Shown here: positions 33,928-42,976 of the stretch, one piece after another | Position numbering within the stretch: position 1 is the first letter of the stretch | Layout: the number at the start of each line of letters is the position of its first letter | NCBI GenBank assembly: GCA_049322335.1 | Contig: JBMORL010000100.1 | Location: 6,875 to 70,874, forward strand | Reading direction: 5' to 3' | DNA length: 64,000 nt | Source of the DNA: JBMORL01 sp049322335 | GTDB taxonomy: Bacteria > Bacteroidota > Bacteroidia > Flavobacteriales_D > UBA2798 | Notes under the pieces: model-generated | Seen by the model: the letters and a program-made list of their open reading frames with translations, nothing else | Told to the model about the DNA's origin: nothing | Databases searched by the model: none | Made by a program: the position numbers and the translations under genes

Positions 33928-36147
33928 GTGCGCAAATTAGTTTTTTTACCGGTTGTATTTCTCCTTTCCATTTTTGTATCAGCACAGCCTGAACTGGATG
34001 CACTTTTTACCCAACTGGAAAATGCAAAAAGTGACGAAGAAAAATGCGACCTGCTGAATGAAATTGCGCTTTTCACCATCAACATCGACCCCGACCAGTC
34101 GCTTAATTATGCCAAAAAAGCGAAAGAACTGGCAGAAAAAATAAATTACAAAAAAGGACTGGGATTTGCCTATTACAATTTCGGGAATGTAAATTATTAC
34201 CTGGACGAATACGAAGAAGGAATAAAAAACCTGGAAGAAGCGAGAAAAAATTTCGAGGAGGTAAAAGATGAAAAGGGATTGGGATATGTTTGCAATACCA
34301 CAGGAGAAATACGCACACTTGAAGGAAAATATGAAGAAGCACTTTCTGCACTTTTTGAAGGGCTGGATCATTTTGAAAAAGCAAACGACAATGTAGGCTT
34401 ATCACGTGTAAACAACAGTATCGGAATCATTCATCATCACCAGAAAAATTATGAAGAAGCACTGAAATATTTCAACCAGGCGCTCGCTACTGCCGATGAA
34501 CCCCGTAAAGGAGATGCTTCGTTATGGATAGGACGTGTGTATGTGGAACAAAGTAAGTATTCGGAAGCCGAACGATACCTGAATGATGCGCTGAAAATCG
34601 GGGAGAAAAACGAAGACAATTATATTATTTCCGATTGTTATTACCTGTTGGGAAGGATTGATGCCTTTTATGGTGAAAATGAAAAAGCGCTTGATTATTA
34701 TAAAAAATGTATTGAAATAAAAAACGAACTGGAAGACAGCCAGGGTATCGCACTGGCTTCTATTCATACCGGGAAATTATACCTGTCGGCTAAAAACGCA
34801 ACTGAAGCGCTCAGTTATTTCCGTAAAGCAAAACTCATCGCCAATGAAATCGGTATCAAAGAAGAGTTAAAAGATGCTTATCTCGGCATGTCGAATTCTT
34901 TTAACTACCTGAAAAAATTCGACAGTGCCTATTTTTATCTTGATTCACACAACAAAATTTATGAAGAGCTGCTGAGTGAAGATGCTTCGAAAAAACTGGC
35001 GCAACTGGAAGCCTCACTGGCGGCACAAAAACGCGAGGATGAAATTGCCATGCAGAAAAAACTGGATGAAGCCAAAGCCGATGCCGAAAAACAAATGCAT
35101 GAGAATGAAAAGAAAATGATCTTCTGGATTTCGGTAGCGGTAATTGTTATTCTTCTTGGCCTGGCATGGGTTTTTTACAACCGCTACAAACAAAAACAAA
35201 AAGCCAACGAACAGCTGGAAAAATTCAACCGCGAAATAAAGGAACAGCGCGATATCATCGAAGAAAAGAACCGCGACATAATGGATTCGATACGATATGC
35301 GAAAAGAATTCAAACCGCTATTCTTCCTGCGCACGAAATGATGGACGAACACCTGAATGAATATTTTGTATTGTACAAACCCAAAGACATTGTATCAGGA
35401 GATTTTTACTGGGCACAGATGGCAGAAGAACGAAACAGTAAAAAAATATTATTTGCAGCTGTTGACTGTACAGGACATGGCGTTCCCGGTGCTTTTGTTT
35501 CTATTGTAGGTTTTAACGGATTGAACCGTGCGGTAAAAGAATTCAGGCTAAACCAGCCCTCACTCATTCTCGACAGGCTGAACGCCATTGTAGAAGAAAC
35601 TTTTCGTCACCATGGCAAAGACGGTGAAGACATTAAAGACGGGATGGATATTTCATTGTGCTCGCTGGAATACAAAGACAAAAACACAGCCACTGTGCAA
35701 TGGGCCGGGGCAAATAACCCGTTGTGGGTGGTGAGGAAGGGACAGGGGGACAAGGGACAGGGGCAAGAGAATAGTGATGAGAAAAAGAACAACTCATCAA
35801 TTGTCACTCATCAGTCATCACCCATTACCGACACATCATTATTCACCGAAATTAAAGCCGACAAACAACCCATTGGTGCTTATCTTGACAGAAAACCATT
35901 TTCCAATCATACATTTGAGCTTGTTAAAGGTGATACCTTATACATATTCACAGACGGTTATGCCGATCAGTTTGGCGGAGAGAAAGGAAAAAAATTCAAG
36001 TATACTTCCATGCGCGATTTGCTTCTCTCTGTTCAACATCTCCCTATGAAAGAGCAGCGCGAAAAACTCAATAACACAATTGATGCCTGGATGCATAACT
36101 CTTTTGAACAGATTGATGATATGTGTATTATTGGGATTAGAATCTGA
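33928..36147 (+). CDS. TPR sensor fused to SpoIIE-type phosphatase, with an insertion
   Basis: A 739-residue protein starting at GTG 33928, 5 bases after the DUF5777 stop. It has a signal peptide, six to eight TPR units (about 20-355; YAKKAKELAEKINYKKGLGF), a coiled coil, a membrane helix (about 393-412), another coiled coil, and a SpoIIE phosphatase domain (RYAKRIQTAILPAH; GDFYWAQ; DCTGHGVPGAF; FTDGYADQFGG). Unlike its relative at 11620, it has about 30 extra Gly/Gln/Asn/Ser-rich residues at about 605-640, after LWVVRKG, encoded by family A repeat sequence. Confidence 0.87.
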   Translation: MRKLVFLPVVFLLSIFVSAQPELDALFTQLENAKSDEEKCDLLNEIALFTINIDPDQSLNYAKKAKELAEKINYKKGLGFAYYNFGNVNYYLDEYEEGIKNLEEARKNFEEVKDEKGLGYVCNTTGEIRTLEGKYEEALSALFEGLDHFEKANDNVGLSRVNNSIGIIHHHQKNYEEALKYFNQALATADEPRKGDASLWIGRVYVEQSKYSEAERYLNDALKIGEKNEDNYIISDCYYLLGRIDAFYGENEKALDYYKKCIEIKNELEDSQGIALASIHTGKLYLSAKNATEALSYFRKAKLIANEIGIKEELKDAYLGMSNSFNYLKKFDSAYFYLDSHNKIYEELLSEDASKKLAQLEASLAAQKREDEIAMQKKLDEAKADAEKQMHENEKKMIFWISVAVIVILLGLAWVFYNRYKQKQKANEQLEKFNREIKEQRDIIEEKNRDIMDSIRYAKRIQTAILPAHEMMDEHLNEYFVLYKPKDIVSGDFYWAQMAEERNSKKILFAAVDCTGHGVPGAFVSIVGFNGLNRAVKEFRLNQPSLILDRLNAIVEETFRHHGKDGEDIKDGMDISLCSLEYKDKNTATVQWAGANNPLWVVRKGQGDKGQGQENSDEKKNNSSIVTHQSSPITDTSLFTEIKADKQPIGAYLDRKPFSNHTFELVKGDTLYIFTDGYADQFGGEKGKKFKYTSMRDLLLSVQHLPMKEQREKLNNTIDAWMHNSFEQIDDMCIIGIRI
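35738..35840 (+). repeat. Family A repeat inserted in frame in a phosphatase gene
   Basis: GGGACAGGGGGACAAGGGAC then ACTCATCAGTCATCACCCATTACC, inside the SpoIIE coding sequence. The G-rich block is the reverse complement type of the TGTCCC block at 18233-18260. The frame is kept. Confidence 0.7.
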
Positions 36148-36160
36148 TATTGAAAAAAAC

Positions 36161-36472
36161 TCACTTATCTTTTTTCATCGGTAGTTTAGTCAGTAGTTCT
36201 GTTGTTGCTGCATCAGTAGAAATTCCATAGCCTGTGACCAATATACCTTTAATTCCCTTATCTGACTGAATGGCATAAACTGTCGCTTCATCAGCGGGGT
36301 CGGTATTTCCCTCGTAACGATAAATGTCAACAATTTCAAAACCGTCTGTTTTAAACTGATCGGATCTAAAAGCAATGCAATTTTCTTCCAGGTTAAAATC
36401 AGTGGTGAATCCTTTTTTCCGCAGCTCTTCGATAGCTACAGACACTGTTTCGTAATGTGATTCTCTTCTCAT
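36161..36472 (-). CDS. Small conserved Bacteroidota protein (often misnamed PRPP synthetase)
   Basis: A 103-residue soluble protein with the pattern of a common Bacteroidota family: AIEELRKKGFTTDFNLEENC, FEIVDIYRYEGNTDPADEA and GIKGILVTGYG. Homologues are often labelled phosphoribosylpyrophosphate synthetase, but no PRPP synthetase motif is visible. Function unknown. It ends 13 bases from the converging phosphatase gene. Confidence 0.78.
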   Translation of the reverse strand: MRRESHYETVSVAIEELRKKGFTTDFNLEENCIAFRSDQFKTDGFEIVDIYRYEGNTDPADEATVYAIQSDKGIKGILVTGYGISTDAATTELLTKLPMKKDK

Positions 36473-36583
36473 TGCCTGCTTTTTATTGTATTCTTTAAAA
36501 CTATCGCATTCAATAACTCATACAATTTACGAAAATTAAACGGGCCCTGAAAGAAAAAGAGAAATATATTATCACCAAAAAAG

Positions 36584-36607
36584 AAAATGAAAAAATATTT
36601 TCATTTT
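36584..36607. repeat. AT-rich perfect hairpin upstream of the usp gene
   Basis: AAAATGAAAA, loop AATA, TTTTCATTTT: a 10-base perfect stem, 119 bases before the universal stress protein ATG. Role unknown. Confidence 0.5.
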
Positions 36608-36726
36608 GAAAATAAAAATAAAAATATCACGGTGCCACTATTGTTTTTTTACGCCAACAAACCGGGTGATATTTATCATTCATAATCCGGAAACAATGAA
36701 ATAACTTTAATCATAAACTTACGATT

Positions 36727-37545
36727 ATGAAAACTATTCTTGTTCCCACAGATTATTCGGAAGTTGCGCGCAATGCGATGCAATATGCCGCTGAACTTGC
36801 AAAGTTCGAAAACGCGAAGCTTGTTTTATTTCATGCCTACAAGCCTCGTGTGCTGCTTTCTTCACTGACCCTGATGGATGGAGGATTTGAGGAGGAGAGT
36901 ATGGAGATGCTCCGAAAATGTGAATCCGATATCCGGAAAAATTTGGGTGATCTTCCCGAAATTGAATTGGTCACCCGTTTTGGTTTTGTGGTGGAAGAAA
37001 TCCTGGATATCATTAAAGAAAGAAAAATTGATCTTGTTGTAATGGGTGTTACAGGGGCAGGCCGCGTCAAAGAAACATTGATGGGAAGTACTGCTACAAC
37101 TGTCATGCAAAAAACAAATGTCCCCGTATTGATAGTTCCCCCCACCACCCGCTTCAAAGTTCCTGAAAAAATTGCTTTGGCACTTGAAAGCAATGTGTTT
37201 ATTCACGCACCTATCAGGGAAAAAATAAAATATTATGTGAAAAAATTTGATGCCAGGCTGATGTTGTTCAATATGGTTTTGCGTGAGGAACCGGCTGTAT
37301 ACGGAAAAGAAAGTGATGAAGAATTATATCTCGATCATGCATTTGGCGATATGGAGTATGAATTATGCCTTCGTTCGGGAGAAGACCTGGTAGAGGGCCT
37401 TAATGCATTTATCGACAGCAGGGGCGTAGATATGTTGATGATGATTCCGCATGCACACAAACAGTTGTTCGAGGTGTTTTTAAAAAGTAACACCAAAAAA
37501 ATGGCGTTTCATACTCATATCCCGCTTTTGTCAATACATGAATAG
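36727..37545 (+). CDS. Universal stress protein, tandem UspA domains
   Basis: A 272-residue protein. The first UspA domain is complete (ILVPTDYSEVARNAMQYAAE; MGVTGAGRVKETLMGSTATT; VPVLIVPP), containing the ATP-binding-type G-x2-G-x9-GS/T pattern. The second half (about 150-272) is a degenerate copy. Family members help survive starvation or hypoxia. Its end overlaps the upstream frame of the DoxX-like gene, suggesting shared transcription. Confidence 0.88.
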   Translation: MKTILVPTDYSEVARNAMQYAAELAKFENAKLVLFHAYKPRVLLSSLTLMDGGFEEESMEMLRKCESDIRKNLGDLPEIELVTRFGFVVEEILDIIKERKIDLVVMGVTGAGRVKETLMGSTATTVMQKTNVPVLIVPPTTRFKVPEKIALALESNVFIHAPIREKIKYYVKKFDARLMLFNMVLREEPAVYGKESDEELYLDHAFGDMEYELCLRSGEDLVEGLNAFIDSRGVDMLMMIPHAHKQLFEVFLKSNTKKMAFHTHIPLLSIHE

Positions 37546-37598
37546 AAAAACCGGAAGCAGGGTAACCGTGGTTGGTTTAGTTTTAAATAATATAAACA

Positions 37599-37606
37599 GA
37601 AAGGAG
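37599..37606 (+). promoter_or_regulatory. Strong Shine-Dalgarno deciding the DoxX-like start
   Basis: AGAAAGGAG lies 7 bases before ATG 37613. It favours this start over an in-frame ATG at 37538 within the usp gene. Confidence 0.6.
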
Positions 37607-37612
37607 TTTTTT

Positions 37613-38044
37613 ATGAATACCATTTCAAAAATTATTCATTGGGGCGACACGCATCATCCGGGATGGATGGATGGGCTGAGAATCTTACTGGGACTGATTT
37701 TATTTATCAAAGGAGTTCAGTTTGCCGGGGATCCAAAAGGATTGTATCAAGTTCTCGAAGGACATGACCTTACGCTTTATTCTTTTTTCCTTGTTAATTA
37801 TATCGCCATGGCACATTTAGCCGGGGGAGTGCTTATTATCCTGGGGCTGCTTACACGGATTACAATTCTTTTCCAGTTGCCTATTTTGCTGGGAGCGGTA
37901 ATTTTCAACGGTATGTCTACCGGCATTCTTGATTTTTATTCAGAATTTTATCTCTCCCTCTTCACATTGGGTATGCTGGTACTTTTCCTGGTATATGGTT
38001 CAGGTCCCGTGTCGATAGATGAACATATAAAACGTAATCCTTAA
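37613..38044 (+). CDS. DoxX-like four-helix membrane protein
   Basis: A 143-residue membrane protein with four hydrophobic helices. The opening WMDGLRILLGLILFIKGVQF and LAGGVLIILGLLTRITILFQ are DoxX/DoxD-type signatures. Members are linked to redox balance, but the exact role here is unknown. It follows the universal stress protein directly. Confidence 0.8.
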   Translation: MNTISKIIHWGDTHHPGWMDGLRILLGLILFIKGVQFAGDPKGLYQVLEGHDLTLYSFFLVNYIAMAHLAGGVLIILGLLTRITILFQLPILLGAVIFNGMSTGILDFYSEFYLSLFTLGMLVLFLVYGSGPVSIDEHIKRNP

Positions 38045-38077
38045 ATGATTGCCATAAAAGCACACAGGATCCGGAAA

Positions 38078-38560
38078 TTATTTCAAACACTTCTGCGCAA
38101 TGGCAAATAATTCTGAGTCTTTGATATTGGTGGCTTTGAGGGGATCGGGAAAAAGAGCTATCATTTCTTCGAGGGCACAGGGACAGTAGATATCGGCATT
38201 TACTGAAGATCCTTTCAGTTTTTCCCGGCATGAGGCATCAAACTGCCTGCGAATCTCTGCCGACCACCATGCTCCGTACATGGTATTTTTTTCTTTGTTC
38301 TTCACCAGTTCATCCACACACTGTTTTGAGAGAGAATCTATCTCTGGCTGGCTGGCAGAAGCAGCTTCTTTCTCAGAAGAAAATCCGTTAACCATCTTTT
38401 CCATCAGGCAGTCGCAGTAAAAAGCAGCAGCTTCTTTATTAAATGAAGTGGCGGCAGACCCGTGACATTGTTTGCGCAGTTTTTCCTTTCCTTCGGCAGT
38501 CCACTGAGCGTTAGTAAACAAGGGGATGAATAATAATATGGTTATTCCATATTTTACCAT
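38078..38560 (-). CDS. Exported protein with two Cys-rich repeats
   Basis: A 160-residue exported protein from ATG 38560, which overlaps the preceding gene's end by 7 bases; an ATG 32 codons earlier is inside that gene. After the signal (ITILLFIPLFTNAQ) come two diverged copies of one module: QCHGSAATSF ... FYCDCLMEKMVNGF and SCREKLKGSSVN ... IYCPCALEEMIALF. The Cys, CxC and helix spacing suggest metal or disulfide sites. Family not recognised. Confidence 0.68.
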   Translation of the reverse strand: MVKYGITILLFIPLFTNAQWTAEGKEKLRKQCHGSAATSFNKEAAAFYCDCLMEKMVNGFSSEKEAASASQPEIDSLSKQCVDELVKNKEKNTMYGAWWSAEIRRQFDASCREKLKGSSVNADIYCPCALEEMIALFPDPLKATNIKDSELFAIAQKCLK

Positions 38561-40437
38561 CTTGTGCCGATAAATAACCCGGCTGCCATATTCAGATACC
38601 ACCCGGATAACGAAGTACGCGGAGAAAAGGGATCGATGCTTCCATTGGTCTTCCATTGTTTGTCGGTAACATCCAGCTGATAGCCACCATTTACACCCAG
38701 TGTAATCAATTTCCAGTTAAGCCGAAGATCAAGGCCGGCATCAAGCATTAATGCGGGATTACGGTACTGAGCCACCTGAACATCATACTGATTGAAAAGA
38801 GAGGATGAAGGTGAGTTAGGAAATTCTTCACGGTAATCAAAACGAAGTGTGGAATAAGCAAGTCCTCCATAAACACTGAAATTGAACAGGCTTCCATAAG
38901 TGAGTTCTGCTCCCCCGCACAAACGGATCATCTCTCCGCCCAGCGACATGGAAACTGAATCATTAAAATTGTATTGCTGAGTAGTATAAATATCAACACT
39001 CAGTGTGGCATAATCCAGTTCATTATAAATATACGTAAAGGCTCCGCCCACGGAAACCAGCATACCATCAAACGAAAAGGCGCCACCCGTTAGTGAGGCC
39101 AGCGACTCATTGAATTTTTTCAGCGAAACAGGCTTTATGCTGTAGGGATGAAATTCAAAATTATAGAGATAATAAAAATCTTCATTCTCTTCCGAATACG
39201 GGTCAAACTTCTCTTCTTTTTTATCCTCTTTTTTTGAAACAACCGAAGGATCGTCAGATGGCTTTATCCGGCTGATAATTACATACTGGAATCGTCCACC
39301 GAATTTTTCATTGATCACCGAGTCTCCCTCCACGCGGTAGAGTGTTTGTTTTCCGTCTTCAGATTTATCTGTAATGTATTTCAGGTCTTCTTCGGCAGCC
39401 ACTTCTGTTTCGTAAGTGTTTCCGTTGGGATAAAAATTGGCAATAGCACACACTTTTCCGTTGATGTGGGTGTTATCGGAATTCCTGATGCGTGTAGCCA
39501 GCGTTTTGTAATAATAATATCCGCACCATTTATCCTGTAATTCCAGTTGTGTATGGCACCGGCCAAACTGCGCATAAAATTTCCCACCGGGATATTTTTC
39601 CACCATTTTTAAAAACTTATCGTACATGAATTGTTCGCGGTAAATGTATTCCTGCACAGTAGAAGTATATTCTTCGCGAACCATCTGCGATTTGAGCCCT
39701 TCAATAATTTCATTAAACCCTGCCGCATTCTCACCGAGATAATTAACATATACTTCTTTCTTTGTATCATAATCTTCGAGGATTTTTTTCAGCGAGCTTT
39801 TATCGGAGATGTAACGGTTTTCATATTTGTTTTTCGACCCGTCTTCTTCCAGTTCGTCACGATCGTTTTTATCATCGTGCATCAGCGCGAGCGCTTTCAG
39901 TGATTCTACTGTGAGGGAAATTTCTTCGGGAGCTTCTTTTTCGGGCAACAACATGCTCAGCACTTTCAGCGGGGTAGCAACAGACCGCTCTATATCAATT
40001 CCGTCAACCGTCACTCTGTCGGCACTGTCGAGCGTTTTATTAAATTCCCATATCCCTTTATACAATAAAGCGTATTCTTCGTAGGAATAATCCTTGAGAA
40101 TTTTATACAATGAAGTGTCACCGGTTTGTACATATTTATTCACCAGCCATCCGCGGCTGTATCCAAACTCCAGGAACAGGTGACGCACACCTGCTTTTTT
40201 GTGCAGGTAACGCAGCATTTTTAACTGAAGCATGTAATTGCTTTTGCGAAACAGGTGGTTTTCGCCAGTAAAAAACACATTATAGTTGCCCACTACCGAG
40301 TCGAGCATGGCAAACGAAGAAAAATCATCGTTAGCGGTAATATCCAATACCGACTTATGGCTGTTTTTCTCCTGGGCTTCTCCCGCCCCGGGAGCCATTA
40401 AAAACAGAAAAAAGAGGGGTAAAAATGTCCTTGTCAT
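38554..40437 (-). CDS. Erythromycin-esterase/ChaN-like domain fused to a C-terminal beta-barrel-like region
   Basis: A 627-residue exported protein. The signal peptide is followed by an N-terminal domain with VFFTGENHLFRKSNYMLQLK and VRHLFLEFGYSRGWLVNKYV. Its GE-N/T-H and E-x-G motifs suggest the EreA/Tiki/ChaN superfamily. After about residue 450 the sequence becomes amphipathic strands (GGAFSFDGMLVSVGGAFTYI onward) ending in GTRW, like an outer-membrane barrel. A catalytic role is uncertain. The downstream Cys-rich gene overlaps its end. Confidence 0.65.
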   Translation of the reverse strand: MTRTFLPLFFLFLMAPGAGEAQEKNSHKSVLDITANDDFSSFAMLDSVVGNYNVFFTGENHLFRKSNYMLQLKMLRYLHKKAGVRHLFLEFGYSRGWLVNKYVQTGDTSLYKILKDYSYEEYALLYKGIWEFNKTLDSADRVTVDGIDIERSVATPLKVLSMLLPEKEAPEEISLTVESLKALALMHDDKNDRDELEEDGSKNKYENRYISDKSSLKKILEDYDTKKEVYVNYLGENAAGFNEIIEGLKSQMVREEYTSTVQEYIYREQFMYDKFLKMVEKYPGGKFYAQFGRCHTQLELQDKWCGYYYYKTLATRIRNSDNTHINGKVCAIANFYPNGNTYETEVAAEEDLKYITDKSEDGKQTLYRVEGDSVINEKFGGRFQYVIISRIKPSDDPSVVSKKEDKKEEKFDPYSEENEDFYYLYNFEFHPYSIKPVSLKKFNESLASLTGGAFSFDGMLVSVGGAFTYIYNELDYATLSVDIYTTQQYNFNDSVSMSLGGEMIRLCGGAELTYGSLFNFSVYGGLAYSTLRFDYREEFPNSPSSSLFNQYDVQVAQYRNPALMLDAGLDLRLNWKLITLGVNGGYQLDVTDKQWKTNGSIDPFSPRTSLSGWYLNMAAGLFIGTRW

Positions 40438-40546
40438 AGTTAGAATTACCTAAATTTAGTGATTAGAACGGTGATTTTAAAAAAAATTACGGGGATTTGT
40501 AACTTTCTGCCAAATACAGGTTATAACTACAGTTTAAAGGGAACAA

Positions 40547-41128
40547 ATGCTGCATACCTCAAAGTACCATAAAAACGAACAACAGCTACAGGAAGAGCTC
40601 AGGCAGATTGAGGCTGCGCGGCAAAACCCGGCACGGTTTGAACCTTTGTATAACGCTTATTATGAACCCATTTTCCGCTATGTATACCAGCGGGTTGAGG
40701 ATAAGGAAAGTGCTTTTGATATTACTTCACAGGTTTTTTTAAAGGCTCTTACCAACCTGCCGAAATACCAGTATAAAGGTGTTCCTTTTGCCTCGTGGCT
40801 CTATCGCATTGCCACTAACGAGGTGTATGAATCTTTCCGGCAAAACCAGGCTAAACGGGCCATTAATGTGGACTCGGTTCACCTGTTTGATATGATAGAC
40901 GATATGGAAGAAGCCCGGGGACAGGAAATGCATGATTTGTTGCTAAAGGTGTTACCCGAACTGGCCGAAGACGACCTGCAGATGATAGAGATGCGCTATT
41001 TTGAAAAAAGAAGTTTTAAGGAAGTCAGCGAAATACTGGATATCACAGAAACCAATGCAAAAGTGAGAGCACACCGGATAATAGAGAAACTTAAGAAAAT
41101 TTTTCATAAACATTTAAAGGAACTCTGA
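40547..41128 (+). CDS. RNA polymerase sigma factor, ECF family
   Basis: A 193-residue sigma factor. Region 2 (FEPLYNAYYEPIFRYVYQRV ... FDITSQVFLKALTNL ... FASWLYRIATNEVYE) and region 4 (LPELAEDDLQMIEMRYFEKR ... VSEILDITETNAKVRAHRII) are both clear. The downstream gene encodes a single-pass membrane protein that could be its anti-sigma factor. It differs from the 9749 sigma factor in having a standard-length region 2. Confidence 0.9.
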   Translation: MLHTSKYHKNEQQLQEELRQIEAARQNPARFEPLYNAYYEPIFRYVYQRVEDKESAFDITSQVFLKALTNLPKYQYKGVPFASWLYRIATNEVYESFRQNQAKRAINVDSVHLFDMIDDMEEARGQEMHDLLLKVLPELAEDDLQMIEMRYFEKRSFKEVSEILDITETNAKVRAHRIIEKLKKIFHKHLKEL

Positions 41129-41159
41129 ACGAGAACAGAGTTTCGCAATATACATTACA

Positions 41160-42968
41160 ATGAAACCTAAAATAAATCTTAACCGTCCTTCAGTCAGCAC
41201 TGAAGAAATATTGGCGGGAAAGAATTTCAATCAGCTGATGGGAAATTATAAACTGCTGGCCAAACCGTTTTATAAATCCGCCTGGTTCATCTCAACGGCC
41301 GTTGCCACTGTTGCCACTGTTGCCGTTGTTGTTACCTTAAACCTTACCAGCGAAAATCCTCCGGCAAATGAGAACGCTGTTGTTGCCACCGAAACCGAAG
41401 ATTCGGTGAAAAGAACTACTGCGATTGTGAAGTACGATGAAGATTCTCCCTGTATCAATGCGCCTGTAAAAGGAGCTGAAAAACCTTATTCCGTGTATAC
41501 TTCGGATGCAGACAAAGAAATAAAATTCACTCATTTTACCGGAACAGAAGTAAAAATTCCGGCCGGTGCAATGACGGATGAAGCCGGAAAAACGGTAAAC
41601 GGAAAAGTGGAAATAAAATACCGCGAGTTTCATGATGTAGTAGACATTTTCCTCAGCGGAATTCCCATGACCTATGATTCGGCTGGAATACAGTCGCACT
41701 TTCAGTCGGCAGGAATGATAGAGATACTGGCTTACCAGAACGGAAAGCCATTGCAGCTAAAACCCGAAAAACCTATCGAAATAAAACTCGCATCGCTGCA
41801 GCCGGGAACTGAATTCAACGTATATGCGCTGGATACCGCTTCCAAAAACTGGGTGTTTAAAGGAAAAGATGTGGTGACCAATGCCGGAACTAATGCGAAA
41901 CCCGTTATGAACGACACTTCTGCCCTGCTCGCTTTGCACAGGAAAAAAGATGTGGAGTTGGGAAAAATAAAATCTGAAATTCAGAAAGTAGAAAAAGAAA
42001 TAAAAACATTATCGGCCGAAAAACCGGTGGAACCAAAAAAAGTAAATTACGGAAAATATAATTTTGATATTGATGTAGACAAAAACGAGTTTCCCGAATT
42101 AGCCGTTTTTGAAAATACAAGATTTGAGGTAGGCCCTGAAAGCAGCCGCGATTTTACTTCTGATTATTATAAAACGGAATGGGAAGACGCACAGCTGAAA
42201 CCGAACAAAAAAAACGTGAACTACCTGCTTACGCTGAAAAAAGGAGATCTAAAGAAAACCGTGATCGTTTATCCCGTTTATGACGAGACCAATTACCCGG
42301 ATGCAAAAGCGAACTTTGATGAAAAGATGAAGGGATACAGTGCGAAGCTGGAAGAAAAAGAAAAAAGAAAAAATGAACTCACCGAAGAAGAAAACGCCAC
42401 CCGTTTGCGCTGGGAGAAAGAAATTATTTCCAACCGCCATAAGATGATGAGCGAACTGGAAATGGAAAGGCAACAACGGGAAGTAAACAATAAAACCACC
42501 CTGTATGCCAGTGTGGGAAATAACCTGGGCGATTATGCCGCCAACTTCACCCAATACCGTGTACTTGATGCCAACACTGCCGTAACGCGTACTTTCCAGG
42601 CCGATGGTTTTGGAGTATTTAATTGCGATAATCCCAAACAACTTCCAAAAGGAGAAAGAGTGATCGCTTCTTTCAGCAATAAATTTACCAATGTTTTTTG
42701 TAATCCCAATTTTGTTTACCTGATGGAAAGAAACACCAACTCGGTGTTTACGTATACCCCCGCCACGTATGGCGCATTTAAGTTTGATCCGGATCACGAA
42801 AATTTTATTATCACTACGCTGAGTGACGGAAGGGTAGCTGTTTTTAGCAGTAAAAGCTTTTCAGAGATGCCCAAACGTATGAGAGAATATAATTTCCAGT
42901 TGCATGTATTCAATGAAATTCCGCGAACCGAACAAAAAGTAAGGGAGATGCTCGGCATATCTACGTAA
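41160..42968 (+). CDS. Single-pass membrane protein, putative anti-sigma partner
   Basis: A 602-residue protein: about 40 cytoplasmic residues, one membrane helix (about 43-63), and a large periplasmic part. Residues about 120-210 (VKIPAGAMTDEAGKTVNGKV ... IFLSGIPMTYD) form a beta domain widespread in Bacteroidota envelope proteins, followed by a Lys/Glu coiled coil. Position between a sigma gene and a GldM-like gene suggests an anti-sigma or sensing role, but no zinc-finger anti-sigma domain is seen. Confidence 0.65.
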   Translation: MKPKINLNRPSVSTEEILAGKNFNQLMGNYKLLAKPFYKSAWFISTAVATVATVAVVVTLNLTSENPPANENAVVATETEDSVKRTTAIVKYDEDSPCINAPVKGAEKPYSVYTSDADKEIKFTHFTGTEVKIPAGAMTDEAGKTVNGKVEIKYREFHDVVDIFLSGIPMTYDSAGIQSHFQSAGMIEILAYQNGKPLQLKPEKPIEIKLASLQPGTEFNVYALDTASKNWVFKGKDVVTNAGTNAKPVMNDTSALLALHRKKDVELGKIKSEIQKVEKEIKTLSAEKPVEPKKVNYGKYNFDIDVDKNEFPELAVFENTRFEVGPESSRDFTSDYYKTEWEDAQLKPNKKNVNYLLTLKKGDLKKTVIVYPVYDETNYPDAKANFDEKMKGYSAKLEEKEKRKNELTEEENATRLRWEKEIISNRHKMMSELEMERQQREVNNKTTLYASVGNNLGDYAANFTQYRVLDANTAVTRTFQADGFGVFNCDNPKQLPKGERVIASFSNKFTNVFCNPNFVYLMERNTNSVFTYTPATYGAFKFDPDHENFIITTLSDGRVAVFSSKSFSEMPKRMREYNFQLHVFNEIPRTEQKVREMLGIST

Positions 42969-42976
42969 TTTTTCTA

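Noticed and set aside
38045..38077. Terminator in the short gap after the DoxX-like gene
   Set aside because: No stem followed by T run could be found in these 33 bases.
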